A program made the translations under genes and the position numbers. A stretch of 64,000 nt of DNA, from positions 1 through 64,000 of the forward strand of contig CAMVRM010000008.1 of assembly GCA_947169885.1 (NCBI GenBank). Reading direction: 5' to 3'. The notes under the pieces are model-generated. The model was not told the DNA's origin. It saw only the letters and a program-made list of their open reading frames with translations, and searched no databases. Positions 26,575 through 35,079 of the stretch are shown here, one piece after another. Position 1 is the first letter of the stretch. Each line of letters begins with the position of its first letter. The DNA comes from an uncultured Ruminococcus sp. (lineage in GTDB: Bacteria > Bacillota > Clostridia > Oscillospirales > Ruminococcaceae).

Positions 26575-27930
26575 TTAGTTTTTCAGGCTCTGCATCGGGG
26601 CAGGTATCTGTCCGCCACGGTGTATGAACTTTGAAGCGCTTTCCTTGTGAAGCGGCATAACAGGTCCTTTTCCGAACAAGCCGCCCCAGTCGAGAACATC
26701 GCCCTCTTTCATGCCGATAGCGGGGATAATGCGGACAGCGGTGGTCTTTGTGTTCACCATGCCGATTGCCGCCTCGTCAGCGATTATTGCGGAGATAGTG
26801 TCAGGCTCAGTGTCGCCGGGAACAACGATCATGTCAAGACCCACCGAGCATACAGCCGTCATAGCCTCCAGCTTCTCGATAGTGAGAACTCCTGCGGTCG
26901 CAGCATCGATCATTCCTGCGTCCTCGGAAACGGGGATAAATGCGCCCGAAAGTCCGCCAATGCGTGAGCAAGCCATAACGCCGCCTTTTTTGACAGCATC
27001 GTTGAGCATTGCAAGGCAGGCAGTCGTGCCGTGAGTTCCGCATACTTCAAGACCCATTTCTTCGAGGATATGAGCCACTGAGTCGCCGACAGCAGGTGTA
27101 GGAGCAAGCGACAGGTCAACGATACCGAAAGGCACGCCCAGACGCTTTGAAGCGGTCATGCCCACCAGCTGACCAACTCTTGTTATCTTGTAGCTTATCT
27201 CCTTGATAACGTCAGCGATCTTTGTGATGTCGGCATCGGGATACTTCGAGATAGCCGCTCTTACAACGCCGGGACCCGAAACGCCGACGTTTATCAGGCA
27301 GTCGGGCATTCCGACACCGTGATAAGCGCCTGCCATGAACGGGTTGTCCTCAACCGAGTTGCAGAACACCACGAGTTTTGCCGCACCGAAACAAGCGTTG
27401 TCAACGGTTGCTTCGGCACACTCCTTGACTATCCTGCCCATAACTCCGCAAGCGTCAAGGTTTATACCTGCTTTGGTCGAACCGATGTTTACCGATGAGC
27501 AGACTCTCTCGGTGCAGGCGAGCGCCTCGGGGATAGAGTTTATCAGTTCCATATCGCCCTCGGAGAAGCCTTTCTGAACAAGTGCGGTGTAGCCGCCGAT
27601 AAGATTCACGCCGACAGCCTTAGCCGCTTCGTCCATAGCCTTTGCGAACGGAACGGGCGAGCACTTGCAAGCCGCCGAGATGATAGCGATAGGCGTTACT
27701 GAGATGCGCTTGTTGATTATCGGTATGCCGTATTCCTTTTCGATCTGTTCACCGACTTTAACAAGGTCTTTTGCTTTAAGGGTTATCTTGTCATAGACCT
27801 TTTTGCACGCCTTGTCGATGTCGGGGTCGATACAGTCCAGCAGAGATATACCCATGGTTATTGTGCGTATATCAAGGCAGTCGTCCTGTATCATTCGTAT
27901 AGTTTCAAGAATATCGTATTCGTTTATCAT
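26575..27930 (-). CDS. PFL family (UPF0210 / DUF711) protein
   Basis: A 451-aa conserved protein related in fold to the pyruvate-formate-lyase-like group, with no proven reaction. It contains MISITM-like [19 protein letters not shown]-type ([12 protein letters not shown]), [17 protein letters not shown] and a glycine-rich C-terminal region ([16 protein letters not shown]). GGGAG lies before ATG 27930. It follows an ACT-domain protein by 26 bases; this pair is found together in many Firmicutes and suggests a shared metabolic switch. Confidence 0.85.
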   Translation of the reverse strand: MINEYDILETIRMIQDDCLDIRTITMGISLLDCIDPDIDKACKKVYDKITLKAKDLVKVGEQIEKEYGIPIINKRISVTPIAIISAACKCSPVPFAKAMDEAAKAVGVNLIGGYTALVQKGFSEGDMELINSIPEALACTERVCSSVNIGSTKAGINLDACGVMGRIVKECAEATVDNACFGAAKLVVFCNSVEDNPFMAGAYHGVGMPDCLINVGVSGPGVVRAAISKYPDADITKIADVIKEISYKITRVGQLVGMTASKRLGVPFGIVDLSLAPTPAVGDSVAHILEEMGLEVCGTHGTTACLAMLNDAVKKGGVMACSRIGGLSGAFIPVSEDAGMIDAATAGVLTIEKLEAMTAVCSVGLDMIVVPGDTEPDTISAIIADEAAIGMVNTKTTAVRIIPAIGMKEGDVLDWGGLFGKGPVMPLHKESASKFIHRGGQIPAPMQSLKN

Positions 27931-27956
27931 TATTCATACTCCCTGGAAAAATGCGG

Positions 27957-28229
27957 TCAGATGTGGTGCATACAATTGAAGATGTCCTCGTGCATAACAA
28001 AGACCTTCAAGCCCCATTCTTCCTCGCCCTTTTTGGAAAGTTCCTCAGCCATCTGTGCAAAGTCGATATTGAGCTTTGAGATGTCGATCATCATTATCAT
28101 AGCGAAGATATTGTCGATGACCGACTGCGTTACTTCGGTGATGTTTGCGTTGTACTTAGCGCATTCGGTGCTGACCTTAGCGAGAATGCCGACAGCGTCC
28201 TTGCCGATAACGGTTATCACTGCTTTCAT
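27957..28229 (-). CDS. ACT domain protein (UPF0237)
   Basis: A 90-aa single ACT domain (MKAVITVIGKDAVGILAKVS, then ANITEVTQSV). These domains bind amino acids or other small ligands and usually act as dimers. It lies 26 bases upstream of the PFL-family gene, in the same direction, with AAGGAAT before ATG 28229. The ligand is unknown. Confidence 0.88.
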   Translation of the reverse strand: MKAVITVIGKDAVGILAKVSTECAKYNANITEVTQSVIDNIFAMIMMIDISKLNIDFAQMAEELSKKGEEEWGLKVFVMHEDIFNCMHHI

Positions 28230-28250
28230 AATTTTAATTCCTTTCTACGA

Positions 28251-28278
28251 AATCAGCCCGTGAGGGTTTGCCCCACGA
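28251..28278 (-). terminator. Stem-loop between recR and the ACT gene
   Basis: Arms AGCCCGTGAGG / CCCACGAGCT with G-T pairs form a 10-12 bp hairpin. There is no clear T tract, so it may be an attenuator or processing site rather than a full terminator. Confidence 0.35.
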
Positions 28279-28286
28279 GCTGTTCC

Positions 28287-28889
28287 TCATATTTCGTTTC
28301 TGTTCTCCAGCGCTTTGTAAAGGGTTATCTCGTCAGCAAATTCAAGAATACCGCCGACGGGAAGTCCGAATGCGAGCCGTGTTACCTTTACTCCCAGAGG
28401 CTTTATCAGCTTTGAGATATACATAGCGGTCGCTTCGCCTTCAACAGTCGGGTTGGTCGCCATAATGACTTCCTCCACACTGCCGTCAAGCCGTGCGAGC
28501 AGTTCTTTGATACGCAGACTGTCGGGCATGATGTTGTCGATAGGCGAGATAAGCCCGTGCAGAACGTGATACACGCCCTTGTACTCCCTTGTGCGCTCAA
28601 AAGCCGTTATGTCCTTCGGGCTTTCCACCACACAGATAGTGCTTTGGTCACGCCTTGTGTCCGAGCAGATAGGGCATATCTCGTTCTCTGTCAGATTCTG
28701 ACAGACCTTGCAGGTGTGAACGGTGCGTTTGGCATTAAGGAGCGCTTCAGAGAATTCCTTCACGTCCTCCGTTTTCATCTGCATAACGTGATAAGCGAGC
28801 CTTTCAGCCGACTTTATGCCGATGCCGGGAAGTCTTGCGAACTGTTCGGCAAGCAGCACGAGCGGCAGAGCGCTGCTGTTTTTATCCAT
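28287..28889 (-). CDS. recR: Recombination mediator RecR
   Basis: A 200-aa RecR that helps RecO load RecA at gaps. It has an N-terminal helix-hairpin-helix ([18 protein letters not shown]), a four-cysteine zinc site (CKVC ... CPIC, near 57-72), and a Toprim domain ([17 protein letters not shown]). No clear ribosome site precedes ATG 28889, which starts 9 bases after the ybaB stop. The gene order dnaX-ybaB-recR is highly conserved in Firmicutes. Confidence 0.95.
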   Translation of the reverse strand: MDKNSSALPLVLLAEQFARLPGIGIKSAERLAYHVMQMKTEDVKEFSEALLNAKRTVHTCKVCQNLTENEICPICSDTRRDQSTICVVESPKDITAFERTREYKGVYHVLHGLISPIDNIMPDSLRIKELLARLDGSVEEVIMATNPTVEGEATAMYISKLIKPLGVKVTRLAFGLPVGGILEFADEITLYKALENRNEI

Positions 28890-28898
28890 GTTGTTTTA

Positions 28899-29249
28899 TC
28901 AGAACAGACCGGGGAAAGAAACTCCGCCTGTGAGTTCGCTCATTTCCTTGTCGCTTACTTCGTCAAGGTTGTGAACAGCCTCGTTGAATGCGCTCATGAT
29001 AAGATCCTGAAGCATTTCAACATCTGCGGGGTCAACGACCTCGGGCTTGATGTTAAGGCTGAGGACTTCTCTCTTGCCGTTGATCTTGATGTCAACAGCG
29101 CCGCCGCCAACAGAAGCGGTGAACTCTCTCTGTTCAAGATCAGCCTGGAGTGCAGTGATCTTGTCCTGCATCTCCTGTGCCTGTCTCAGCATCTGATTCA
29201 TGTTTCCGGAAGGACCTTTGCCCATTCCCTGTGGTAATCTTGCTCTCAT
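28899..29249 (-). CDS. ybaB: YbaB/EbfC family nucleoid-associated protein
   Basis: A 116-aa DNA-binding protein of the YbaB/EbfC fold. A short Gly/Pro-rich N-terminus is followed by a coiled helix (MNQMLRQAQEMQDKITALQ) and the core VGGGAVDIKINGKREVLSL. It lies between dnaX and recR. AGGAG lies upstream of ATG 29249. Confidence 0.92.
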   Translation of the reverse strand: MRARLPQGMGKGPSGNMNQMLRQAQEMQDKITALQADLEQREFTASVGGGAVDIKINGKREVLSLNIKPEVVDPADVEMLQDLIMSAFNEAVHNLDEVSDKEMSELTGGVSFPGLF

Positions 29250-29262
29250 TTTTTATTACTCC

Positions 29263-30846
29263 TTATTTTGATTTTATCTCAACTTCAACGTCCATGCTCT
29301 TAGCCCTTTTGATAAGTTCATTGATAGGGTTCTCCTTTTCGGTTATGTCGACCGCAGCGGAGGTATATAGCTTGAACTCGAAGTCTTTGCCGTAATAATC
29401 CTTGACGACCTGTTTAAGAAGCGCTCTGTCGTTTGATTCTCTGAAACGTTTCAGATACCATTCGCTCGCAACCACGACGCAGAAGCTGTTCTCCTCAATG
29501 CAGGCAAGCGAATTTTTCAGAAACGCCCATATTGAGGGAGCTTTCTTTTCAAGTATTTCAAGTATCTCCTGCCACTCCTCAAGGGGAGTGAAGTTGTTGG
29601 GGTCAAATTTCTTTTTCGGTTTTGGCGGCGGCTCAGGTCTTTGCGGTTTGACTGCGGCAGGTGTTATGACCGCACCGCTGCTGAGTGCCTGAGTAAGCGA
29701 AGCTATCTGTGCTTTAAGCTCGGATATTTCGCCCGAGTCTGCTGCTGATGCCGTTTTTGCAGATGTTCCCGAACTGCAAAGCCTTACCATGCACATCTCA
29801 AATTCTATGCGCTTGTCGGCAGCTCTTGCAAAGCGGTCATTTGTCTGCTGTAAAATGCTTATGCACTCGAATATCCTGTCGAGCGACAGCTTTTGTGCGA
29901 GCGTTTTCAGACGTTCGTATTCTTCGGGCATACAAACGATAAGGTCTTTTGCGCCTTCTGACGAGCGAATGAGCATAACATTCCTCAGCTGTGAGAGAAG
30001 TTCTCCGCACAGCACTTTCAGGTCTTTAGACTTTCCGTGAAGTTCGTCAGTCATTCTGACAGCGCCTGTTGTATCCTTTGCGGCGATGCAGTCGAGCAGG
30101 TCGAACAGATATTCACGTCCTGCGATGCCTGCCGCATTCGATACCACGCCCATGTCGATGTTGTCAGAATAAGCAGAACAGCGGTCGAGCAGAGACAGCG
30201 CATCACGCATACCTCCGTCAGACAGCCGTGCTATCATGAGCGCTGCATCATCGGTCATGCCGAAGCCTTCCTCAGATGCGATGTATTTTAGCCTGTTTAC
30301 GATGTCCTCGCTCTTTATTCGGTTGAAGTCAAAGTGCTGACACCTTGAAACGATAGTGTCGGGAACTTTGTGAACCTCAGTTGTTGCAAGGATAAACTTG
30401 ACGTGCGGAGGCGGTTCTTCCATAGTTTTCAGCAGCGCATTGAACGCCTGAACGGTTATCATGTGCGCCTCGTCTATGATGTATACCTTGTATTTGCACA
30501 TCTCAGGCGTGTAGATAACGCCCTCACGAAGTTCACGAACATCGTTGACCGACGAGTTTGAAGCGCCGTCTATCTCGATGATGTCAGGCAGCGTTCCGTT
30601 TTCGGCAGCCTTGCAGATGTCGCATTCAAGGCACGGTTCGCCGTTTTTGGGGTTGCGGCAGTTTATCGCCTTTGCAAAAATTCTTGCGCAGGTGGTCTTG
30701 CCCGTTCCTCTTGAACCTGTAAAAAGATAAGCGTGTGCAGTCTTTTCGTTGACGATCTGATTTTTCAGCACAGTTGTTACGTGCGGCTGAGAAACAACAT
30801 CATCAAACGATCTCGGACGCCATTTTCTGTATAACGCCTGATACAC
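29263..30846 (-). CDS. dnaX: DNA polymerase III subunits gamma/tau
   Basis: A 527-aa clamp-loader ATPase. The N-terminus is YQALYRKWRPRSFDDVVSQ. Walker A GSRGTGKT (near 44-51), a four-cysteine zinc module (CRNP..., CLECDIC) and the DEAH box (VYIIDEAHMIT) follow. The lid and Pro/Lys-rich linker (PPPKPKKKFDP) join a tau-like C-terminal domain. Start GTG 30846 has AAAGGGTGTGAG upstream; the longer open frame would run into the SRP RNA. The SRP RNA gene lies immediately upstream, as in many Firmicutes. Confidence 0.94.
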   Translation of the reverse strand: MYQALYRKWRPRSFDDVVSQPHVTTVLKNQIVNEKTAHAYLFTGSRGTGKTTCARIFAKAINCRNPKNGEPCLECDICKAAENGTLPDIIEIDGASNSSVNDVRELREGVIYTPEMCKYKVYIIDEAHMITVQAFNALLKTMEEPPPHVKFILATTEVHKVPDTIVSRCQHFDFNRIKSEDIVNRLKYIASEEGFGMTDDAALMIARLSDGGMRDALSLLDRCSAYSDNIDMGVVSNAAGIAGREYLFDLLDCIAAKDTTGAVRMTDELHGKSKDLKVLCGELLSQLRNVMLIRSSEGAKDLIVCMPEEYERLKTLAQKLSLDRIFECISILQQTNDRFARAADKRIEFEMCMVRLCSSGTSAKTASAADSGEISELKAQIASLTQALSSGAVITPAAVKPQRPEPPPKPKKKFDPNNFTPLEEWQEILEILEKKAPSIWAFLKNSLACIEENSFCVVVASEWYLKRFRESNDRALLKQVVKDYYGKDFEFKLYTSAAVDITEKENPINELIKRAKSMDVEVEIKSK

Positions 30847-30874
30847 CGATAGCTCACACCCTTTAAAAAAAATT

Positions 30875-31005
30875 CGATCCGACATACAGGCGTGCAGGCG
30901 AAACTGCGTCACACGAAGCAAACTGCTTAATGCTGCTCGGTTCCCCGCCTGACATGGTTCACAGTTGTTCATTGCGCAGGACCCGCACACCTGTATCTCG
31001 GATCG
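30875..31005 (-). ncRNA. ffs: Signal recognition particle RNA (small bacterial type)
   Basis: The minus strand contains the conserved SRP Alu-less core. GGTCCTGCGCAA is followed by GAACCATGTCAGG, then the tetraloop region and GAGCAGCATTAAG, the hallmark of helix 8. The ends pair over about 16 bp (CGATCCGAGATACAGG with one mismatch). A T-run (AATTTTTTTT) follows on the minus strand. The position between its own promoter and dnaX is typical. The mature 5' end could extend toward 31051, where transcription is predicted to start. Confidence 0.9.
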
Positions 31006-31057
31006 ACTAACTCGATCTTACGATCCTGTTTATCGAGCTTTCCACTCGACAGTTAAT

Positions 31058-31086
31058 ATTATAGCACATCGAAAAAGAAATTGCAA
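31058..31086 (-). promoter_or_regulatory. Sigma-A promoter of the SRP RNA
   Basis: The minus strand reads TTGCAA, 17-bp spacer, TATAAT, with transcription predicted to begin near 31051. It may also drive dnaX by read-through. Confidence 0.85.
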
Positions 31087-31225
31087 GGGGTATTTTCAAA
31101 AAAAGCCGTTCAAAAACACATTTTTTACAAATGTTTATTTTGCATTTACATTTGCTTAACAAAAGTCTTCCTATTTATGATAAAATACAAATAAAGAATG
31201 CTGTGTATATCAAGGAAGTGATAAT

Positions 31226-31738
31226 ATGGAGGACATTACAGACGGACTTGTTAGCGCCGCAGACTGCGCAGGCTGCAAACAGTGCTGTTTTTTTGAGAGC
31301 TATACACTTGCCGACACGCCGACAGTCTCGGACGATGTTGCAGTCTTGTCGGCGATGCTCGTTCCCGAGGTGCGTTTCACCGAGCCATACGGCAGACGGC
31401 TTTTCATGATGCTCCCGACCGAGGACAAAGAAATTTTTGTCTGTCCGATGCTCGACCATTCAAGCGGCTGTAAGCTGGGCGGCAAAAAGCCTTTTGAGTG
31501 CCGTCTGTTTCCATTTGCGCTCATGGGTGTGGACGGCAAGCGCATGATAACTTTGTCGCCCTCCTGCCCTTGTATCGGGGAAGTCAGTTTCGGGAGGCTG
31601 AAAGAAAGAGCGTCAGCACTTCTTAAAGATGTCCTTGCAGAAGCGGACGAACGTCCCGAACTTGTGCGCCCCTACGAAGCAGGGTACATCGTCATGTGCG
31701 TTGAAAAGTCCCACCGTCAGATCACTCCGCAGGAATGA
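31226..31738 (+). CDS. YkgJ-like cysteine cluster protein
   Basis: A 170-aa protein with the CxxCxxCC cluster at the N-terminus (CAGCKQCCFF) and further cysteines in CPML..., GCKLGGKKPFECRLFPF. The family (UPF0153/YkgJ) probably binds a metal or Fe-S centre; its function is not known. AAGGAAG precedes ATG 31226. It converges on the cobalamin methyltransferase gene, with a 17-base overlap of their 3' ends. Confidence 0.82.
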   Translation: MEDITDGLVSAADCAGCKQCCFFESYTLADTPTVSDDVAVLSAMLVPEVRFTEPYGRRLFMMLPTEDKEIFVCPMLDHSSGCKLGGKKPFECRLFPFALMGVDGKRMITLSPSCPCIGEVSFGRLKERASALLKDVLAEADERPELVRPYEAGYIVMCVEKSHRQITPQE

Positions 31739-32396
31739 TAAACACCGTGAAATACCCGACATTTTCGGGAATGTCTTCGCCGACAGATATGCACTCATTT
31801 TCAAGCCCTGCATTTTCCACGGCGATAGTTTTTTTAAGCAATCCACGCTCCCTCAGCTCGCTTATGAGCAGGGGAGCTTTTTTGCCGCTTTTCATAATGA
31901 CTTTTGTGCCGTTGAGCGACAGCTTTTCCGAGAAGCCCTCGCAACCGTAGGGGAGTATATGGAGCGGCTGTAAACCCAGCACAAGCGGCACTCCCGAAGC
32001 ACAGGCAGCCGCCGTCACAGAACTTACCCCCGGGAGCCACTTCACACCGTATCCACGTTTTTCCACACGGGCGGCAATATAAGCAAAAGTCGTGTAGATG
32101 CTCACGTCACCTAAACAGAGCATTGCCGCATCTCCATTCTCCAATGCTTTGCAGACAGTTTCTGCGGCGGCTTCGTGAGCGGCATCAAGTGCGGCTTTGT
32201 CACGGGTCATTGGCGTTTCGAGTGTCACTATTTTTTTGCCGCTCAGATCAGCCGCCTGTGAAGCGATGTCGAGCGCAAGAGTTCTTCCGCCGTCTGTTTT
32301 TGGCACAAATACTGTTTTGCAAGCTTCTATCGTCCTGACGGCTCGCAGCGTCATGTCCATTGGGTCGCCGCAGCCAACACTTACTCCGTATAGCAT
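31722..32396 (-). CDS. Precorrin-2 / cobalt-factor-2 C20-methyltransferase
   Basis: A 224-aa tetrapyrrole methyltransferase (SAM-dependent). It starts LYGVSVGCGDPMDMTLRAV and continues with CLGDVSIYTTFAY (SAM-binding) and LPGVSSVTAAAC, the CobI/CbiL pattern. It adds the C20 methyl group during corrin ring synthesis. No other cobalamin genes adjoin it, so it works with enzymes encoded elsewhere or is an isolated remnant pathway member. AAGGAA precedes ATG 32396. Confidence 0.88.
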   Translation of the reverse strand: MLYGVSVGCGDPMDMTLRAVRTIEACKTVFVPKTDGGRTLALDIASQAADLSGKKIVTLETPMTRDKAALDAAHEAAAETVCKALENGDAAMLCLGDVSIYTTFAYIAARVEKRGYGVKWLPGVSSVTAAACASGVPLVLGLQPLHILPYGCEGFSEKLSLNGTKVIMKSGKKAPLLISELRERGLLKKTIAVENAGLENECISVGEDIPENVGYFTVFIIPAE

Positions 32397-32428
32397 ATCA
32401 TCATTCCTTATTCTTTTATTAATAGTAT

Positions 32429-32476
32429 AAAAGGCGTTTTCGTCATGAGCGATGAAAACGCCTTTGTTGTTTTTTA
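32429..32476 (-). terminator. Stem-loop terminator after the ART-like gene
   Basis: A 15-bp stem AAAGGCGTTTTCGTC / GATGAAAACGCCTTT with one G-T pair and a short loop. T residues flank it on both strands. Confidence 0.8.
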
Positions 32477-32478
32477 CG

Positions 32479-33351
32479 TTATACCGAACGCTTTAAGTCG
32501 GTGTCTCTGCTGAGGAGTATCGAGCAGAGTTTGTCAGCCATTTTGTCACGTATAGCCTTGATAACACGTTCCTTTTCGGCACGTTCTGCATCTGTGTCGC
32601 TGTAATAGAAGAACGGCAGAGTGTCCTCGACTGTAACAAATTCCAGTTCATTTGCAGGTATCGGCACGCCGACATATCTCTGGGAACTGGGAGACCATTT
32701 TGTAAGGTAGTCTTTGAGCGGATAGCGGGCAGTGTCGATATAAGGCTGCTGCGTTCCGCTGCGCCTGCACTGTTCGGCAGCGATGTAGCCTGTTAGTTTT
32801 GAGGTAAAGCTAACAAGCCGTCCGTCCTCATGTCTGAGCGTGTTTACGGGAATATCTCTCAGCACGATGACTGTCGGGGAATTCTTCGCAATAACTTTGT
32901 TGCTCTCCATGTCGATAAACTGCGAAAGAAATTCCTTGTGACCGGGTACGCTGAGTTCGGGATATTTGCCATAGAGCCATTTGTAAGCAGTGTAGTAGGT
33001 GAGCAGTTCATAGAGCATTTCGCCGAATCCGCAGTTCACACCGCAGGAATGATCCAGCACCGTCACGATATTGGTGGTGACATAAATGCCGCCGTAGCTG
33101 TTCTGGACGTAAGATGATATACCCGAATACAGCACCTCGCCGTCCTCAGTCTGGTGATCGAGATAAGCTTTTCTGAATGCACTTGCAAGCTCTGAAAGAA
33201 TGCGCCTGCAAATGTCTCTGTTTTTCGGCAGACCGCCGAATCCGTTTTCTGTGATAGTCTCGGTGTAAAGTGAAGATGTTCCGTGGAGCAGAACGGGCGC
33301 TTTCTTTTTGTATTCGCCTTTCAGATCAATGATCCCCTGTGATGCTGTCAT
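32479..33351 (-). CDS. Unknown protein with an ADP-ribosyltransferase-like HGT motif
   Basis: A 290-aa soluble protein. Residues near 20 read LLHGTSSLYTETI, followed by NGFGG. About 75 residues later comes GGIYVTTNIVTVLDHS, and near the end EFVTVEDTLPFF. This order (His-Gly-Thr, later Tyr-x-Thr, later Glu) is the pattern of PARP/ART-fold ADP-ribosyltransferases, but overall similarity is too weak to be sure. ATG 33351 is chosen because GGAGG lies eight bases upstream. It has its own promoter (33458-33487) and terminator. The target is unknown. Confidence 0.6.
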   Translation of the reverse strand: MTASQGIIDLKGEYKKKAPVLLHGTSSLYTETITENGFGGLPKNRDICRRILSELASAFRKAYLDHQTEDGEVLYSGISSYVQNSYGGIYVTTNIVTVLDHSCGVNCGFGEMLYELLTYYTAYKWLYGKYPELSVPGHKEFLSQFIDMESNKVIAKNSPTVIVLRDIPVNTLRHEDGRLVSFTSKLTGYIAAEQCRRSGTQQPYIDTARYPLKDYLTKWSPSSQRYVGVPIPANELEFVTVEDTLPFFYYSDTDAERAEKERVIKAIRDKMADKLCSILLSRDTDLKRSV

Positions 33352-33457
33352 AATGATCGCCTCCATAAACAATATTGTCTTTCTTTCTGTTGTTTTTTGT
33401 CATGCCATGTCGACTAATAAATATCTTATGCGTTTTTAGATATACTTCTCTGCATAT

Positions 33458-33487
33458 ATTATATCACAATGCCTGTAATAATGTCAA
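33458..33487 (-). promoter_or_regulatory. Sigma-A promoter of the ART-like gene
   Basis: The minus strand reads TTGACA, 18-bp spacer, TATAAT, with about 100 bases of leader before ATG 33351. Confidence 0.8.
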
Positions 33488-34032
33488 GTATATTAACTAT
33501 TTTAAAACGTTTTCGTAATATTTTCAACGTTTCGTACAAAAGATAAATATGCTTGTTGTAATTTGTAATATAATTTTACTATATAAGGCTAATTTGATTA
33601 TACGAAAATGTTAACCTCTATCCACAATATTAACCTTAAAACTCACATAAATAAACGAAATTCTCCGCTTAAACGTGTTTTCGTAACCTGTTTTCTACGT
33701 ATCAATATCGTTATATTTACGTTTTGTAGTTAAAATGTTAAATTTATATTTCAAACATATCCAAACGTTTTATAGCAATCCAAGAAAATACCAACACAAA
33801 TCTTTCGGATAAAATTCCACATTGCTGCGTCAAACTCCCTTGCAGGGCGACAGCCCAACTGCGGTCGTTTTCCTTGCACTGTGAAATTTTCTCTCGAAAT
33901 CTTTATGCTGCTATTTTCTTGTATTGCTATAGATGAAAATTTGATGAAATTAAACTACGTTTAAGGTTAAAGTATTATCCTTAAAGTCAAGGAAGCAAGT
34001 TCCACCCCTCGACATTTTAAGGAGACGATACC
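33488..34032. other. AT-rich intergenic stretch
   Basis: There is no convincing gene in this region. It is strongly AT-rich, with several scattered ACGTTTT or AAACGTTT words (for example near 33505, 33526, 33717 and 33763). It contains the palindromic element at 33771-33931. AAGGAGA at 34019 is the ribosome site of the next gene. No clear promoter for that gene was found. Confidence 0.6.
33771..33931. repeat. Palindromic MITE-like element (family C) sharing a core with family A
   Basis: A 161-bp element with 20-bp terminal inverted repeats matching at 19 positions (left TATAGCAATCCAAGAAAATA). The middle holds TTGCAGGGCGACAGCCCAAC followed by TGCGG, nearly identical to the centre of the family A long copy (43319-43342), although the ends differ. 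The centre can form a hairpin. No reading frame is present. Confidence 0.75.
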
Positions 34033-35079
34033 ATGAAAAAAGCAGCCTTGATACCTTCATTTGAACCTGACCAACGTCTAGCGGTGCTTGCAAAGGAGCT
34101 TTGCGAGTCGGGCTTTGAAGTCGTAGTTGTTGATGACGGCAGCGGCGAGCATTACGGCGAATATTTTGCCGCCTGCCGTGACTACGCCGTTATTCTGACC
34201 CACTGGATAAACAAGGGCAAAGGAGCAGCACTTAAAACGGGACTTGACTATATCTCGGGGCATTTCGGCGAATGCGTTGTTGTGACCCTTGATTCGGACG
34301 GTCAGCACACTGTTTCTGATGCCGTGCGTGTGTGCGAGAAAGCCTCCGCTGACAAAGGCTCGCTGGTTCTCGGGTGCCGCAGTTTCGGAAAAGATGTGCC
34401 GCTGAGAAGCCGTTTCGGGAACAAGTTCACACGCATGGTATACAAACTGTCAACAGGCACTGACGTTTCCGACACTCAGACGGGACTGAGGGCTTTTCAC
34501 AGTTCACTCATACCGATGATGTTGGAGATAAGCGGCGAGCGCTACGAATACGAAATGAACGTCCTGCTCGAAGCCCCCGAAAGGGGAGTGCCTGTCGCCG
34601 AAGTGCCCATTGATACTATTTATATAGACGGCAATTCGGGTTCGCATTTCTCGGCTTTGCGTGACTCTTTCCGCATCTACAAGGAGATACTGAAATTTTC
34701 AGCGTCCTCTCTTGCAGGCTTTGCAGTCGACTATCTCATGTATACTATGCTTACGGTGCTGACAGGCATTCCTGCGCTTGCAAATGTGGGCGCAAGGGTT
34801 GTCAGTTCCATTGTGAATTTCAGCCTTAACCGAAAATTCGTTTTCAGGAGCGACACGCCGCTTGTTTCATCAGCTGTCAAGTATTTTGCACTTGCGGCAG
34901 TGATACTTGCAGGCAACACAATGGTGCTGTCGGCGCTGACGAACGGGCTTGGCATGAATGTTTATTTTGCGAAGATCGTCACGGAACTTGCTTTTTTTGT
35001 CCTCAGCTGGACAGTCCAGAAAACGCTCATTTTCAGAAAAAAACTTTCACCGCAAAAGGAGATGACTATGAATGTTTAA
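34033..35079 (+). CDS. Family 2 glycosyltransferase fused to a GtrA-like membrane domain
   Basis: A 348-aa two-domain protein. Residues 1-220 are a GT2 dolichyl-phosphate-mannose-synthase-like domain (VVVVDDGSG, NKGKGAALKTGLDY, TLDSDGQH, and the DTQTGLRAF acceptor motif). Residues 225-335 hold four hydrophobic helices of the GtrA type (LAGFAVDYLMYTML at the start, NRKFVFRS in a loop). Such pairs make and flip polyprenyl-phosphate sugars for surface glycans; here both are in one chain. AAGGAG precedes ATG 34033. The end overlaps the next gene by 8 bases. Confidence 0.88.
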   Translation: MKKAALIPSFEPDQRLAVLAKELCESGFEVVVVDDGSGEHYGEYFAACRDYAVILTHWINKGKGAALKTGLDYISGHFGECVVVTLDSDGQHTVSDAVRVCEKASADKGSLVLGCRSFGKDVPLRSRFGNKFTRMVYKLSTGTDVSDTQTGLRAFHSSLIPMMLEISGERYEYEMNVLLEAPERGVPVAEVPIDTIYIDGNSGSHFSALRDSFRIYKEILKFSASSLAGFAVDYLMYTMLTVLTGIPALANVGARVVSSIVNFSLNRKFVFRSDTPLVSSAVKYFALAAVILAGNTMVLSALTNGLGMNVYFAKIVTELAFFVLSWTVQKTLIFRKKLSPQKEMTMNV

